DNA of 19,021 nucleotides from DASYHQ01 sp038223165 (GTDB taxonomy: Bacteria; Planctomycetota; Phycisphaerae; Tepidisphaerales; Tepidisphaeraceae). Below are positions 7,049 to 14,389 of this stretch, one piece after another (position 1 is the stretch's first letter; every line of letters begins with the position of its first letter). The position numbers and the translations under genes were made by a program. Location: NCBI GenBank assembly GCA_038223165.1, contig JBBRHE010000054.1:1-19021 (forward strand), in the 5' to 3' direction. The notes below the pieces were generated by a model. The model searched no databases, was not told the origin of the DNA, and was given only the letters and a program-made list of their open reading frames with translations.

Positions 7049-7284
7049 ATCACCGCAGAAACGCGGAGGCCGCGGAGAAAATCAAAATCTAGTGCAGCTT
7101 CACCTCAAACGCAGCGTGTCATCCCGAATGGAGCGGTAGCGACGTGAGGGATCGGAGGTGCACACAGCTGTCGTCAGTCGAGATCCCTCGGGTCGCTACC
7201 GCTTCCCTCGGGATGACAGCTTGAATTTCGACGATACGGTTGAATTGCCTCTTCCGCTCCGCGCGTCTCTGCGTCTCCGTGATG
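7049..7284. repeat. Outer inverted repeat (ACGCGGAG type) downstream of nuoI
   Basis: The left arm at 7049-7083 begins ATCACCGCAGAAACGCGG. The right arm at 7248-7284 reads on the minus strand ATCACGGAGACGCAGAGACG. The arms share ATCAC, CGCGGAG and purine-rich units of about eight bases. They enclose a second, unrelated inverted repeat. The right arm ends eight bases from the nuoI stop codon. Confidence 0.8.
7117..7218. repeat. Inner inverted repeat (TGTCATCCCGA type)
   Basis: The 37-base arms at 7117-7153 and 7182-7218 are reverse complements at 32 of 37 positions. The identical blocks are TGTCATCCCGA, AGCGGTAGCGAC and AGGGATC. The loop is 28 bases. It lies wholly inside the outer pair at 7049-7284, which suggests one element inserted into another or a composite element. 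Confidence 0.92.
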
Positions 7285-7292
7285 AACCAATC

Positions 7293-7829
7293 TTACATCG
7301 GTTCCGCAGCGATCGTCTCGTCGTAGATGCGGAGGAGCTTGGACTTGTCAAAAATCATTTCCTGGCGGGTCAGACCGACGATGTCGTAGGTGCTGGTCAG
7401 CTCGATCGCGTCGACCGGGCAGGCCTCTTCGCACATGCCGCAGTAGATGCAGCGGAGCTCGTCGATGTCGAACTTCGCGGGGTACTTTTCACGGTCGGCC
7501 CAGGGACTCTCGGCTGCCTCGATATGAATGCAACGGGCCGGGCAGGCGGTCGAGCACATGAAGCAAGCGACGCACTTGACGCGTCCCTCTTCGTCCTTGT
7601 TCAACCGATGCACCCCACGATAGGTTTCCTTGAGCATGCCACCCTGACCCAGCGGCAGGTCCTCGCGACGCTCTTCGGGATACTGAATGACGCGGTCCTT
7701 CCCGCGTACCACGACGTTGAGCATGTGCTTCATCGTCGTGCCAAGGCCCGCCAGCACCTGCGGCAGGTAAAACTGGTCGGCCAATGACAGTTGGGGCTCT
7801 TGGAGGATAAGGACGTCGGAGTCTTTCAT
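7293..7829 (-). CDS. nuoI: NADH-quinone oxidoreductase subunit I
   Basis: NuoI is the 8Fe ferredoxin-like subunit of the peripheral arm of complex I and passes electrons through clusters N6a and N6b toward quinone. The product is 178 residues from ATG 7829, a normal length. Both [4Fe-4S] motifs are complete: C86-x2-C89-x2-C92-x3-C96-P (CVACFMCSTACP) and C127-x2-C130-x2-C133-x3-C137-P (CIYCGMCEEACP). An extra Cys (C100) follows the first. GGTGA is a weak ribosome-binding site. The gene follows nuoH but is separated from it by a dehydrogenase gene and an inverted repeat. Confidence 0.97.
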   Translation of the reverse strand: MKDSDVLILQEPQLSLADQFYLPQVLAGLGTTMKHMLNVVVRGKDRVIQYPEERREDLPLGQGGMLKETYRGVHRLNKDEEGRVKCVACFMCSTACPARCIHIEAAESPWADREKYPAKFDIDELRCIYCGMCEEACPVDAIELTSTYDIVGLTRQEMIFDKSKLLRIYDETIAAEPM

Positions 7830-7880
7830 GGGCGTTCACCATTCTATCAGCACGGCGCCACTTCGTCGACACCTGACGAT

Positions 7881-7957
7881 TTAGCGGCACGTGCGCTGCA
7901 CCGCGAGCGTTTCCTCACGATCGCTAAGAACCCGCGGTGCTGCGCACGCGCCGCTAA
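7881..7957. repeat. TTAGCGGC inverted repeat between the dehydrogenase gene and nuoI
   Basis: The 25-base arms at 7881-7905 (TTAGCGGCACGTGCGCTGCA then CCGCG) and 7933-7957 are reverse complements at 23 of 25 positions, with a 27-base loop. The element takes up about half of the 149-base spacer between the dehydrogenase stop and the nuoI start. In a nuoH-to-nuoI transcript it would form a strong GC-rich hairpin. No U-run follows it. Confidence 0.92.
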
Positions 7958-7978
7958 TTGGAAGGTGTTCGCGCTTCT

Positions 7979-8722
7979 CTACAGCCCACCGGTCGCGCCG
8001 ATGATCTCACCGGTAATCCATCGAGCCTCGTCCGACGCAATGAACGCCACAACGTCGGCGATGTCCTCCGGTCGACCCAGTCGGCCAAGAGGGGTCATCT
8101 GAACGAGCCCTTCGGTCGCCTTGGGGCTCATGGCTGCGCGGAGCATGTCGGTTTCCGTTACACCGGGCGCGACGGCGTTGACGGTGATCTGCCGGGGGCC
8201 CAGTTCCTTGGCAAGGCACTTCGTCAGCATCTCGACGGACGCCTTGGTCGCCGCGTAGACACTACTACCAGGGCCGGGCGAACGGGTGATGCCACTGGTG
8301 ATGTTGATGATCCGCCCACCGTCGTCCCCCATCGCTGCGGCGGCCAGCTTCGTTGCCAGCAGCAGGCCACGCACGTTGAGGTCGAACTGCCTGGTGTAAT
8401 GTGCGACCGTAATCTGTTCCAACGGTGTGTTCAGTTCTGCGACGCCGGCGTTGTTCACGAGAATGTCCAGCCGCCCGTAGGCGAGGCGCGCGATCTCGAA
8501 CAACTCAGGAATCTGCGCCGGGTCCGACAGGTCCGCCTGCGTCGCGACGGCCTGCCCACCGGCGTAGCGAATCTCACTGGCGACCTTCTCGGCCAGTTCA
8601 CCACTGTTGGCAAAGTTCACGACGACCTTCGCGCCGTCGGCCGCCAGCTTGCGCGCGATGGCCTCACCGATCCCGCGCGATGCGCCGGTGACGATCGCGA
8701 CCTTGGTGGAGAGACGTGGCAT
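7979..8722 (-). CDS. Short-chain dehydrogenase/reductase (FabG-like)
   Basis: The product is a 247-residue classical SDR, an NAD(P)-dependent oxidoreductase of unknown substrate. Motifs seen are the nucleotide loop T12-G-A-S-R-G-I-G19, NNAG at 90-93, the catalytic tetrad N116, S143, Y156 and K160 (SSVYAATKAS), VNAVAPGVTETDM, and the C-terminal WITGEII...GG. It resembles FabG 3-oxoacyl-ACP reductases, but many SDRs do, so the symbol is withheld. It begins only 15 bases after the nuoH stop and is almost certainly cotranscribed with nuoH. An SDR is not a complex I subunit in bacteria, although an SDR-like accessory subunit (NDUFA9) exists in mitochondrial complex I. No relation to that subunit is shown here. 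Confidence 0.92.
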   Translation of the reverse strand: MPRLSTKVAIVTGASRGIGEAIARKLAADGAKVVVNFANSGELAEKVASEIRYAGGQAVATQADLSDPAQIPELFEIARLAYGRLDILVNNAGVAELNTPLEQITVAHYTRQFDLNVRGLLLATKLAAAAMGDDGGRIINITSGITRSPGPGSSVYAATKASVEMLTKCLAKELGPRQITVNAVAPGVTETDMLRAAMSPKATEGLVQMTPLGRLGRPEDIADVVAFIASDEARWITGEIIGATGGL

Positions 8723-8737
8723 GGGCTCGACCGTTCC

Positions 8738-10228
8738 TTAGGTGGGCTGCAGCACCGGTGAATTAAACCGACTACCAGGGATGCGAATCTTTCGGTTCGT
8801 CTCCGGTGCAGGTGGGATCATCGTGCTGACGATCATCACCGCGATGCCGATGCCGATGTTTACTGCGAACAGTGTGACGGCCATCCAGCCGTCGATCTGC
8901 ATTTCAAACCGGCTGCGACTGCCGAACGCGTAGATGACCAGCGCGGTCGCGAGCAGCTGCATCAGCGCGATCGGGATCATCGCTCGCCACGCCAGCGTCA
9001 TGATCTGGTCGAAGCGGAACCGTGGCAGGCTCCAGCGGACCCACATGAAGAATGCGATCACGATCAACGTCTTGGCATAAAAGACGACCGCGCGAAGGAT
9101 GCCGATCGCCAGGCTGTCCGTGAACGCGACGCCCGCGCCTTCGGTGTGCCCGCGCAAGCCGGGCATATCCCAGCCGCCGAAGAAGAGCGCGACGCAGATG
9201 GCGCTCGTTGTGATCATGCCGGCATATTCGGCCAGGAAGAACAGCGCGAACCGCATGCTGCTGTACTCGGTGTGGTATCCACCGACGAGTTCCTGTTCAG
9301 CCTCAGCGGTATCGAACGGTGCACGGTTGGCCTCAGCGAAGATGCAGATGAGGAACAGCACGAACGCCAGCGGTTGGCAGAAGACGTTCCACGCCGGGAC
9401 GATGCCGAACGTGTGCCCGCCGACCGTCACCTGGCCCCACGAGTGTGCCTGCACCGCGACGAGGTCGGCCAGGTTAAGTGAGCCGTACATGACGACGATC
9501 GTCAGCACCGCGAGTCCGAGCGGGATCTCGTAGCTGATCATGTTCGCCGTCGCGCGAAGCCCACCGAGGAACGAGAACTTATTGTTGCTGGCCCAGCCAC
9601 CGATGACCACCCCGTACACCGCCAGTGACAGCACCGCGAGGATATAGAGGACACCGATATTGAGGTTGGCGATCTGAAACGCCCAGCCGTGCGAGTAGGT
9701 CGCGATGACCTTGTCATCGACTTGCTTGTAGACCGGTGTGCCAACGAGTTGATTGCCCGGCGGGATTGCAGCCTCGATCGCAGCCTGATACTCCGCGCTC
9801 GCTGCTGCCCCTTGCCCAGCGTTGGCAATCGCTTGCGAGGTCACGTCGAGCGTCTCGGTGTGACCGACCCACCCGCCCCATGGCAGTGTCGCGATGCTGA
9901 TGATGATCACTGAGATCATCAACATCGGCGCAACGGTGAAGAGGACCTTGTCCGCGTGCTTAGGCCGATAGTCTTCCTTAAAGAAGAACTTCAACCCATC
10001 CGCCAGCGGCTGACCCAGGCCCCAGAACGAAAAATTCTTTAACACCGGGATGATGCCGAAGCCCAACCCCGTGCGGTTGGGCCCGATGCGGTCCTGCACC
10101 CACGACGCGATCTTTCGCTCGAGCAAAATCAAATACGCGACCGTCCCCAGCGTCGTCAGGTGAATGACGATCGCCATGATGATCCAGTGGTAGTTGGCGT
10201 AGAGCCAGTTAAGCAGGGTATCGCGCAT
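8738..10228 (-). CDS. nuoH: NADH-quinone oxidoreductase subunit H
   Basis: NuoH anchors the peripheral arm of complex I in the membrane and forms much of the quinone-binding chamber. The product is 496 residues from ATG 10228, longer than the usual 320-440. Landmarks are LLERKIASWVQDRIGPNRTG at about 35-54, GLGQPLADGLKFFFKED, and the signature EANRAPFDTAEAEQELVGGY followed by HTEYSSMRFALFFLAEYAGM. Extra length comes from a hydrophilic insertion at about residues 122-182 between two membrane segments, rich in Ala, Gln and Glu. The C-terminus also extends past the last helix (PETNRKIRIPGSRFNSPVL). AAGGAT and GGAAG lie upstream of the start. It sits between the 604-residue secreted protein and the SDR. 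Confidence 0.97.
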   Translation of the reverse strand: MRDTLLNWLYANYHWIIMAIVIHLTTLGTVAYLILLERKIASWVQDRIGPNRTGLGFGIIPVLKNFSFWGLGQPLADGLKFFFKEDYRPKHADKVLFTVAPMLMISVIIISIATLPWGGWVGHTETLDVTSQAIANAGQGAAASAEYQAAIEAAIPPGNQLVGTPVYKQVDDKVIATYSHGWAFQIANLNIGVLYILAVLSLAVYGVVIGGWASNNKFSFLGGLRATANMISYEIPLGLAVLTIVVMYGSLNLADLVAVQAHSWGQVTVGGHTFGIVPAWNVFCQPLAFVLFLICIFAEANRAPFDTAEAEQELVGGYHTEYSSMRFALFFLAEYAGMITTSAICVALFFGGWDMPGLRGHTEGAGVAFTDSLAIGILRAVVFYAKTLIVIAFFMWVRWSLPRFRFDQIMTLAWRAMIPIALMQLLATALVIYAFGSRSRFEMQIDGWMAVTLFAVNIGIGIAVMIVSTMIPPAPETNRKIRIPGSRFNSPVLQPT

Positions 10229-10245
10229 ATCTTCCGATCCTTCGT

Positions 10246-10285
10246 GCTGCCTAACCGCTCGACGCCTTGCGTCGCCCGAGGCAGC
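10246..10285. repeat. Nested hairpin in the spacer upstream of nuoH
   Basis: The outer arms GCTGCCT (10246-10252) and AGGCAGC (10279-10285) enclose CGACGC (10260-10265) and GCGTCG (10269-10274) around a three-base loop. It occupies most of the 60-base spacer between the secreted-protein stop and nuoH. It is smaller than the other spacer repeats and may be an ordinary hairpin. Confidence 0.6.
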
Positions 10286-10288
10286 GAG

Positions 10289-12103
10289 TCATTTCCATTC
10301 GACGGTCTTGAGCAGGCTTTCCGCATAAGGCAACCAGGCATCAAATTCGGCGGCCGACCCGGAGAAGGTGATCGTTACCACCCACGCGCCTTTTTCCACC
10401 ACGATAACCGTCGATTTCACGGTCACGTCGTCGATTTTGCCATCCGCATCGACGCGATGGGCCGGTAGCCCGGCCAACGTTTGCTCCATGGTTGTTGGGT
10501 TTATGCCGCCGAGCATCTTGGACGTGAGCCGCGCCCAGCTCTTGGCATCCTTTACGAATGCGTTCTTTTTTTCGAGCAATCCCAGGACGAAGCTGCCCTC
10601 GATTCGACTGTTCGACAAAGCTGGCGGCACCAACCGGAGTAACACCGTGGCGTCTTCCGATGCCTCGTCGCGCGCCCAGCCACTTGGATAGCTCAATGCA
10701 ATGCCCAGATCGTCGTACCGATAGAGTTTGGGCTCACCCGCCAACCCTGCAGCCTTCGCCGCCAGCGCGGCGGAGCCGATACCGGCTGGTGCGGATCGTC
10801 CTGCCACGGGCGGTCGGTCCCCGTCGGCATCAAGGGTTGGTGAAGTCGTCGTCGCAGCGGCTTTACCGCGCGCGACGGGTGCCGGCGGGACGTCGTTGGC
10901 GTCGCCGATAAACTTGAACGACGACGTGATGCCCGCCAGGGCATCGGACATCGCCGCGTCATTGGCCGGGTTGTAAGACATGTGCACAGCGTAGGCATCG
11001 GTGCCGCGCGTGAACACGACGACACGGTCGAGATGCTCATTGTCGGCGATCTTCGATTTTCCCGTGGCGGTCAAAGCGTCCACGCCCCCGACCGTCGTCG
11101 GTTCGGGCGCCTCGTATGCGACCAGCGATTCCATGCGTTTGATCCAACTGGCTAGCTCACGGTCGACAGTCGAATTAAATCGTGTTGATCGACGATAGAT
11201 ACGAATGCTTGAGGCCATCTTCTCGCCTCGCGACTTATCGCCAGGCAGCACAAAGGTCGCTGTCACGTCCGATTCGGTCAGTTGTTGCCAACCTCGCGGG
11301 GCCGTCACTTCGTAGCGATCGGCCGGCCGGGACAGCACGATCGGTTCTTCGGTCGGCCGGGTCGCCGCCGCAGGCTGTTTAGTCGCGTCCGGTTCGATCC
11401 ACTCGAACGACTTGACCATCTGGTCTGCCCCACCCGAAGCGCGACCGAACAGTTGGGTGCTCGCCGCGACCTGCAGAATGTAAGCACGGCCGTTGTGAAT
11501 CGCGAGGGTCGACCGCTGGCGGATGATCTCCGCTGGTGCCGCGCCAGGCGCGGCCTTGGTCCGCATGTTAACCAATTTAGCTGGCGCGCCGACGAGTGTG
11601 GTGTCGGTCGCAGGGTCAACGGTCCATTGGTCGCTGGTGCTCGTCGAGGCGATATAGCGTTCGGTGAAAAGGTCGAGCGTCGTGTTCGCGGGGACCTTGA
11701 CGACCTGAATCACGTGGATCGGCACTTCGCGTGGTCCGGTGTCTTTTGGGTTGACGGGCAAGCCGACGAGCAACAGCTTGTGCGAGAACGCCCCTCCCGC
11801 GCCCGGCTGTATCGGCTCGGCGCGCCAGCCCTGCGGGGATTTGTATCGAAAACCCTGTTCGGTGAACTCGAATTCCTGCGGTTGGATCGACTTTTGAAAC
11901 TCGGCCTTGGCTTTGCGTTCGGCCTCGTCGTCCTTGCGTTTCTGCTCGGCCTGCTGTTTCTTCGCCTCACGCTGCTGCTTGGCGGCCTCGGCGACGGCTT
12001 TGCGCTCGTCGGCGGTCTTGGGAACAGTCTGCGCAGGAAGGGTTGCAGCCGTCATCGCTAGGACGGCCAATGACAGACAGACAAATCCGGTACGACGCAA
12101 CAT
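10289..12103 (-). CDS. Secreted protein with three 'P-x-GW' domains
   Basis: I do not recognise a named family. ATG at 12103 gives 604 residues opening with a signal peptide (MLRRTGFVCLSLAVLAMTAA, cut probably near PAQ). An upstream in-frame ATG at 12136 lies inside a repeat and is unlikely. Residues about 28-68 are a highly charged Lys/Glu/Gln/Ala-rich helix, probably coiled coil. Three copies of one domain follow, marked by FRYKSPQGWRAEP (about 84), YEVTAPRGWQQLTESDVTAT (about 270) and IALSYPSGWARDEASEDATV (about 475). A disordered Ala/Pro/Thr linker (about 400-445) precedes the third. The last ends with a strand and helix (WVVTITFSGS...WLPYAESLL). It is a paralogue of the 349-residue protein at 5243-6292. 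It lies between nuoG and nuoH on the same strand. Confidence 0.88.
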   Translation of the reverse strand: MLRRTGFVCLSLAVLAMTAATLPAQTVPKTADERKAVAEAAKQQREAKKQQAEQKRKDDEAERKAKAEFQKSIQPQEFEFTEQGFRYKSPQGWRAEPIQPGAGGAFSHKLLLVGLPVNPKDTGPREVPIHVIQVVKVPANTTLDLFTERYIASTSTSDQWTVDPATDTTLVGAPAKLVNMRTKAAPGAAPAEIIRQRSTLAIHNGRAYILQVAASTQLFGRASGGADQMVKSFEWIEPDATKQPAAATRPTEEPIVLSRPADRYEVTAPRGWQQLTESDVTATFVLPGDKSRGEKMASSIRIYRRSTRFNSTVDRELASWIKRMESLVAYEAPEPTTVGGVDALTATGKSKIADNEHLDRVVVFTRGTDAYAVHMSYNPANDAAMSDALAGITSSFKFIGDANDVPPAPVARGKAAATTTSPTLDADGDRPPVAGRSAPAGIGSAALAAKAAGLAGEPKLYRYDDLGIALSYPSGWARDEASEDATVLLRLVPPALSNSRIEGSFVLGLLEKKNAFVKDAKSWARLTSKMLGGINPTTMEQTLAGLPAHRVDADGKIDDVTVKSTVIVVEKGAWVVTITFSGSAAEFDAWLPYAESLLKTVEWK

Positions 12104-12123
12104 CCCTGATTGACCGGCCTTTC

Positions 12124-12190
12124 GTAGGGTGGGCATTGCCCGACGACTATTTGCCCAATATGTTCAATTGGTGGGCAGTGCCCACCCTAC
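12124..12190. repeat. GTAGGGTGGGCA inverted repeat between nuoG and the secreted-protein gene
   Basis: The 18-base arms GTAGGGTGGGCATTGCCC (12124-12141) and 12173-12190 are reverse complements at 17 of 18 positions, with a 31-base loop. Each arm also contains its own small dyad (GGGCA...TGCCC). The element lies within the 136-base spacer and starts about 20 bases before the secreted-protein ATG. Confidence 0.92.
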
Positions 12191-12239
12191 AGCAAATTCA
12201 AACTCGTCGTGGCCGCGACACGCGACCAGCATCAGGCTT

Positions 12240-13841
12240 TTACAGTTCCGCAAACTCGAACGCCGGCGCTTCGGCGACGTTGCTCGGTAGTGCCGTCGCG
12301 ACGAATGGCTCGCCCATCTCGGCTCGTACGTCGGCGGCGTTGTAGAAACCCTTTTTTTCGAGCAGGCTGAAGTACACGTCACCCTCTCGCCGCGCGCCTT
12401 CGGGTGGCGCGATGCCCGCGGCGAAGACCTGCAGCTTGCCGGCGTGGTTCTCCCACGTCCCGTCCTTCTCGGCCCACGCGGCTGCGGGCAGCAGAATGTC
12501 GACCTTGTCGGCTAAACTCGTCGGCAAGATGTCCTGCAAAACCTTGTAACCCTTCAACGCCGCGGTAACCGCAGGCGTGACCCAGTTGCTCAGGTAGCCA
12601 CCGACGATCCAGCCACCCTTCAGCTTGGCGAACTTCGGATCCTTGGCACCAGCCGCAAACTCTTCAAACGTCGCGGTCGGACCGCCTAGCAGCTCGAGGA
12701 CGCGTTGGACGCCCTTTTTGTTGGGCACCTTTTCCGCTTGGATCTCGAACGTCTGCTTGCCGGTCAAGCTGTTCTTAAAGGTCTCGTTCTGGCCCGTCGT
12801 CGGGACGGGGCCAAGGACCAGCACGGCGTCCTCATCCCACAGGCGGATCAGCTTGCCGAGCAGGTAGGCCTCTTCGCAGGCCATCACCGGGGACAGCACG
12901 GCGTACAAACTGCCGTTGCCGTTGGTCGCGACGAGGTTCTTCAGGTCAGTCGCGGCCTGTTCGACGGCCTTGGGATAGCTCGTCTCGACCTGCGCGCCGT
13001 ACTGGGTCTTCTTGGGCAGTTGCAGACGCTTGTCGATGTCGATCGCCTGATAGCTGTAGCGGGTATCGTCCGAAATCCACCAGCCGTTCACGTCCGCGTT
13101 ATAGCGCGGTTTGACGCGGTAAATGACGCCCTCATTATGGTTCAGGAAAATGTTCTCACCACCGCTATCAACCGGTGAGATGCTCGGCGTGCTCTTGAGC
13201 AGCCAGACGCGCTGCTTGAAGAGAAATTCCTTGTCGAGCAGCGCCCCGACCGGGCACAAATCGACCACGTTCCCCGCGAGCTTGTTGTTCACCGGCTTGC
13301 CCGGGAAAATGTCGATTTCTTCCTTGTGCCCACGGCCGTCGACGTACAGCTCGCTCGTTCCGGCGATCTCGCGGGTAAAGCGGACGCAGCGGGTGCACAT
13401 GATGCAGCGATCGCTGTAAAGGACGATCTTGTCGCCGACGTCCTTCTTGGGGTTCTTGATCTTGTCTTCTTCAAACCGACTCTCACTGCGGCCATATCCG
13501 TAGCTGTAGTCCTGCAGGTAACACTCACCGGCCTGGTCGCACACCGGGCAGTCGAGCGGGTGGTTGATCAGCAGGTATTCCATCACCTGCTTCTGGTTGG
13601 CGATGGTCTTGGTGCTCTTGGAGTGGACGACCATCCCCTCGCGGATCGGCGTCTGGCAGGACGGCACGAGCTTGGGAATGCCCTCGACTTCCACGAGACA
13701 AATGCGGCACGACGCGGGGATCGTGAGCCCCGGGTGGTAGCAATACTGAGGCAGCGCAATGGCTGCATCATTGCAGGCCTGCAGGATCATCTGCCGGTCC
13801 TTCGCTTCGATCGTTACGCCGTCAACAGTGATCTTGGGCAT
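12240..13841 (-). CDS. nuoG: NADH-quinone oxidoreductase subunit G, short form
   Basis: NuoG is the large iron-sulfur subunit of the electron-input module of complex I. The product is 533 residues, much shorter than the roughly 900 of Escherichia coli. All core cluster ligands are present: the [2Fe-2S] domain C34, C45, C48, C62; the His-Cys3 cluster H94, C98, C101, C107 (HPLDCPVCDQAGEC); and the [4Fe-4S] cluster C146, C149, C152, C196 (DRCIMCTRC; VVDLCPVGAL). The following molybdopterin-like domain is reduced. Where some NuoG proteins carry cysteines for an extra cluster (N7), here the segment is KSTPSISPVDSGGENI, so N7 is absent. The C-terminal part (about 290-533) is the degenerate oxidoreductase fold. 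No clear ribosome-binding site is visible. Confidence 0.96.
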   Translation of the reverse strand: MPKITVDGVTIEAKDRQMILQACNDAAIALPQYCYHPGLTIPASCRICLVEVEGIPKLVPSCQTPIREGMVVHSKSTKTIANQKQVMEYLLINHPLDCPVCDQAGECYLQDYSYGYGRSESRFEEDKIKNPKKDVGDKIVLYSDRCIMCTRCVRFTREIAGTSELYVDGRGHKEEIDIFPGKPVNNKLAGNVVDLCPVGALLDKEFLFKQRVWLLKSTPSISPVDSGGENIFLNHNEGVIYRVKPRYNADVNGWWISDDTRYSYQAIDIDKRLQLPKKTQYGAQVETSYPKAVEQAATDLKNLVATNGNGSLYAVLSPVMACEEAYLLGKLIRLWDEDAVLVLGPVPTTGQNETFKNSLTGKQTFEIQAEKVPNKKGVQRVLELLGGPTATFEEFAAGAKDPKFAKLKGGWIVGGYLSNWVTPAVTAALKGYKVLQDILPTSLADKVDILLPAAAWAEKDGTWENHAGKLQVFAAGIAPPEGARREGDVYFSLLEKKGFYNAADVRAEMGEPFVATALPSNVAEAPAFEFAEL

Positions 13842-13891
13842 GGCTGGGGTATCTTATAGGGGACGCGGTCGTTTGAGAATCAGCACGTTCG

Positions 13892-14389
13892 TTAAGGTCT
13901 ACGATTTTCAAAGTTAATGTTCCGCGGGGCCAGATCGTAGTAGTAAATGCCAAAACGATCTTGCAACTCGTAGTAGATCGATTGGACGACCGCAAAGCGC
14001 TCATCAAACATTTGCTCGACGCGATCCCACCACTCTTCCATATGTCCGTCTGGGAATTCGCGAGGCACGTCCAGTTCCGACTGCGCAAAGTCCAGAATGT
14101 ACGGCGGTTGGACGATGGTCATCTCGATCACCATGCTAGGCTTGTTGAAGCTGACCAGCCTGGGAATGTTGAAGCCCTGAACTTCGATAACATCGTGATC
14201 AAAAAGACGTTGATACACCGCTAGCTCACAATCGAATCGCTCCTTATGCGAGAATATCTTTACCGCAGTGGACGTCGGTGTCGGAAAGACGAACCCCTCA
14301 GCGCCGGATCCCAACTCTTTCAAAAGCTGGTCGGAACCGATATATCTTCTGGCGACGGCCTCAGCGTGTTCGCGACGGGAATCCTTCAT
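13892..14389 (-). CDS. Minimal kinase-like protein lacking the DFG half
   Basis: The product is 165 residues from ATG 14389. It resembles the start of a protein-kinase-like fold: a glycine-rich loop (KELGSGAEGFVF, 24-35), a lysine in AVKIF (K44), the hinge-like VIEMTIVQPP, and a catalytic-loop-like YYYDLAPRNINF with D152 and N157. It then stops eight residues after N157, so the metal-binding DFG and the rest of a C-lobe are missing. There is no room for them before nuoG 50 bases on, and I see no frameshift remnant. It may be a truncated gene or a compact phosphotransferase-like family. Activity is not established. Sampled lines have about 43-57% GC, lower than the neighbours, suggesting transfer. 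Its start overlaps that of the divergent gene at 14388. Confidence 0.65.
   Translation of the reverse strand: MKDSRREHAEAVARRYIGSDQLLKELGSGAEGFVFPTPTSTAVKIFSHKERFDCELAVYQRLFDHDVIEVQGFNIPRLVSFNKPSMVIEMTIVQPPYILDFAQSELDVPREFPDGHMEEWWDRVEQMFDERFAVVQSIYYELQDRFGIYYYDLAPRNINFENRRP

Larger units (their letters stand above)
6862..7292. other. 431-base gap with nested inverted repeats
   Basis: The stretch between the nuoI stop and the PilZ-like start. Its right two-thirds are two nested inverted repeats (7049-7284, listed separately). About 6862-7048 shows no repeat or gene that I can support and is the likely promoter region for the PilZ-like gene. Confidence 0.6.

Noticed and set aside
7958..8761. 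267-codon plus-strand frame
   Set aside because: Antisense to an SDR gene with every catalytic motif intact.
11282..12061. 259-codon plus-strand frame
   Set aside because: Antisense to the secreted protein. Its hydrophobic end is the complement of the Lys/Glu/Gln-rich coiled region, not a membrane protein.
13892..14389. Kinase-like gene as a frameshifted longer kinase
   Set aside because: Only 50 bases separate its stop from the nuoG start, and no DFG-like coding remnant is seen there in any frame.
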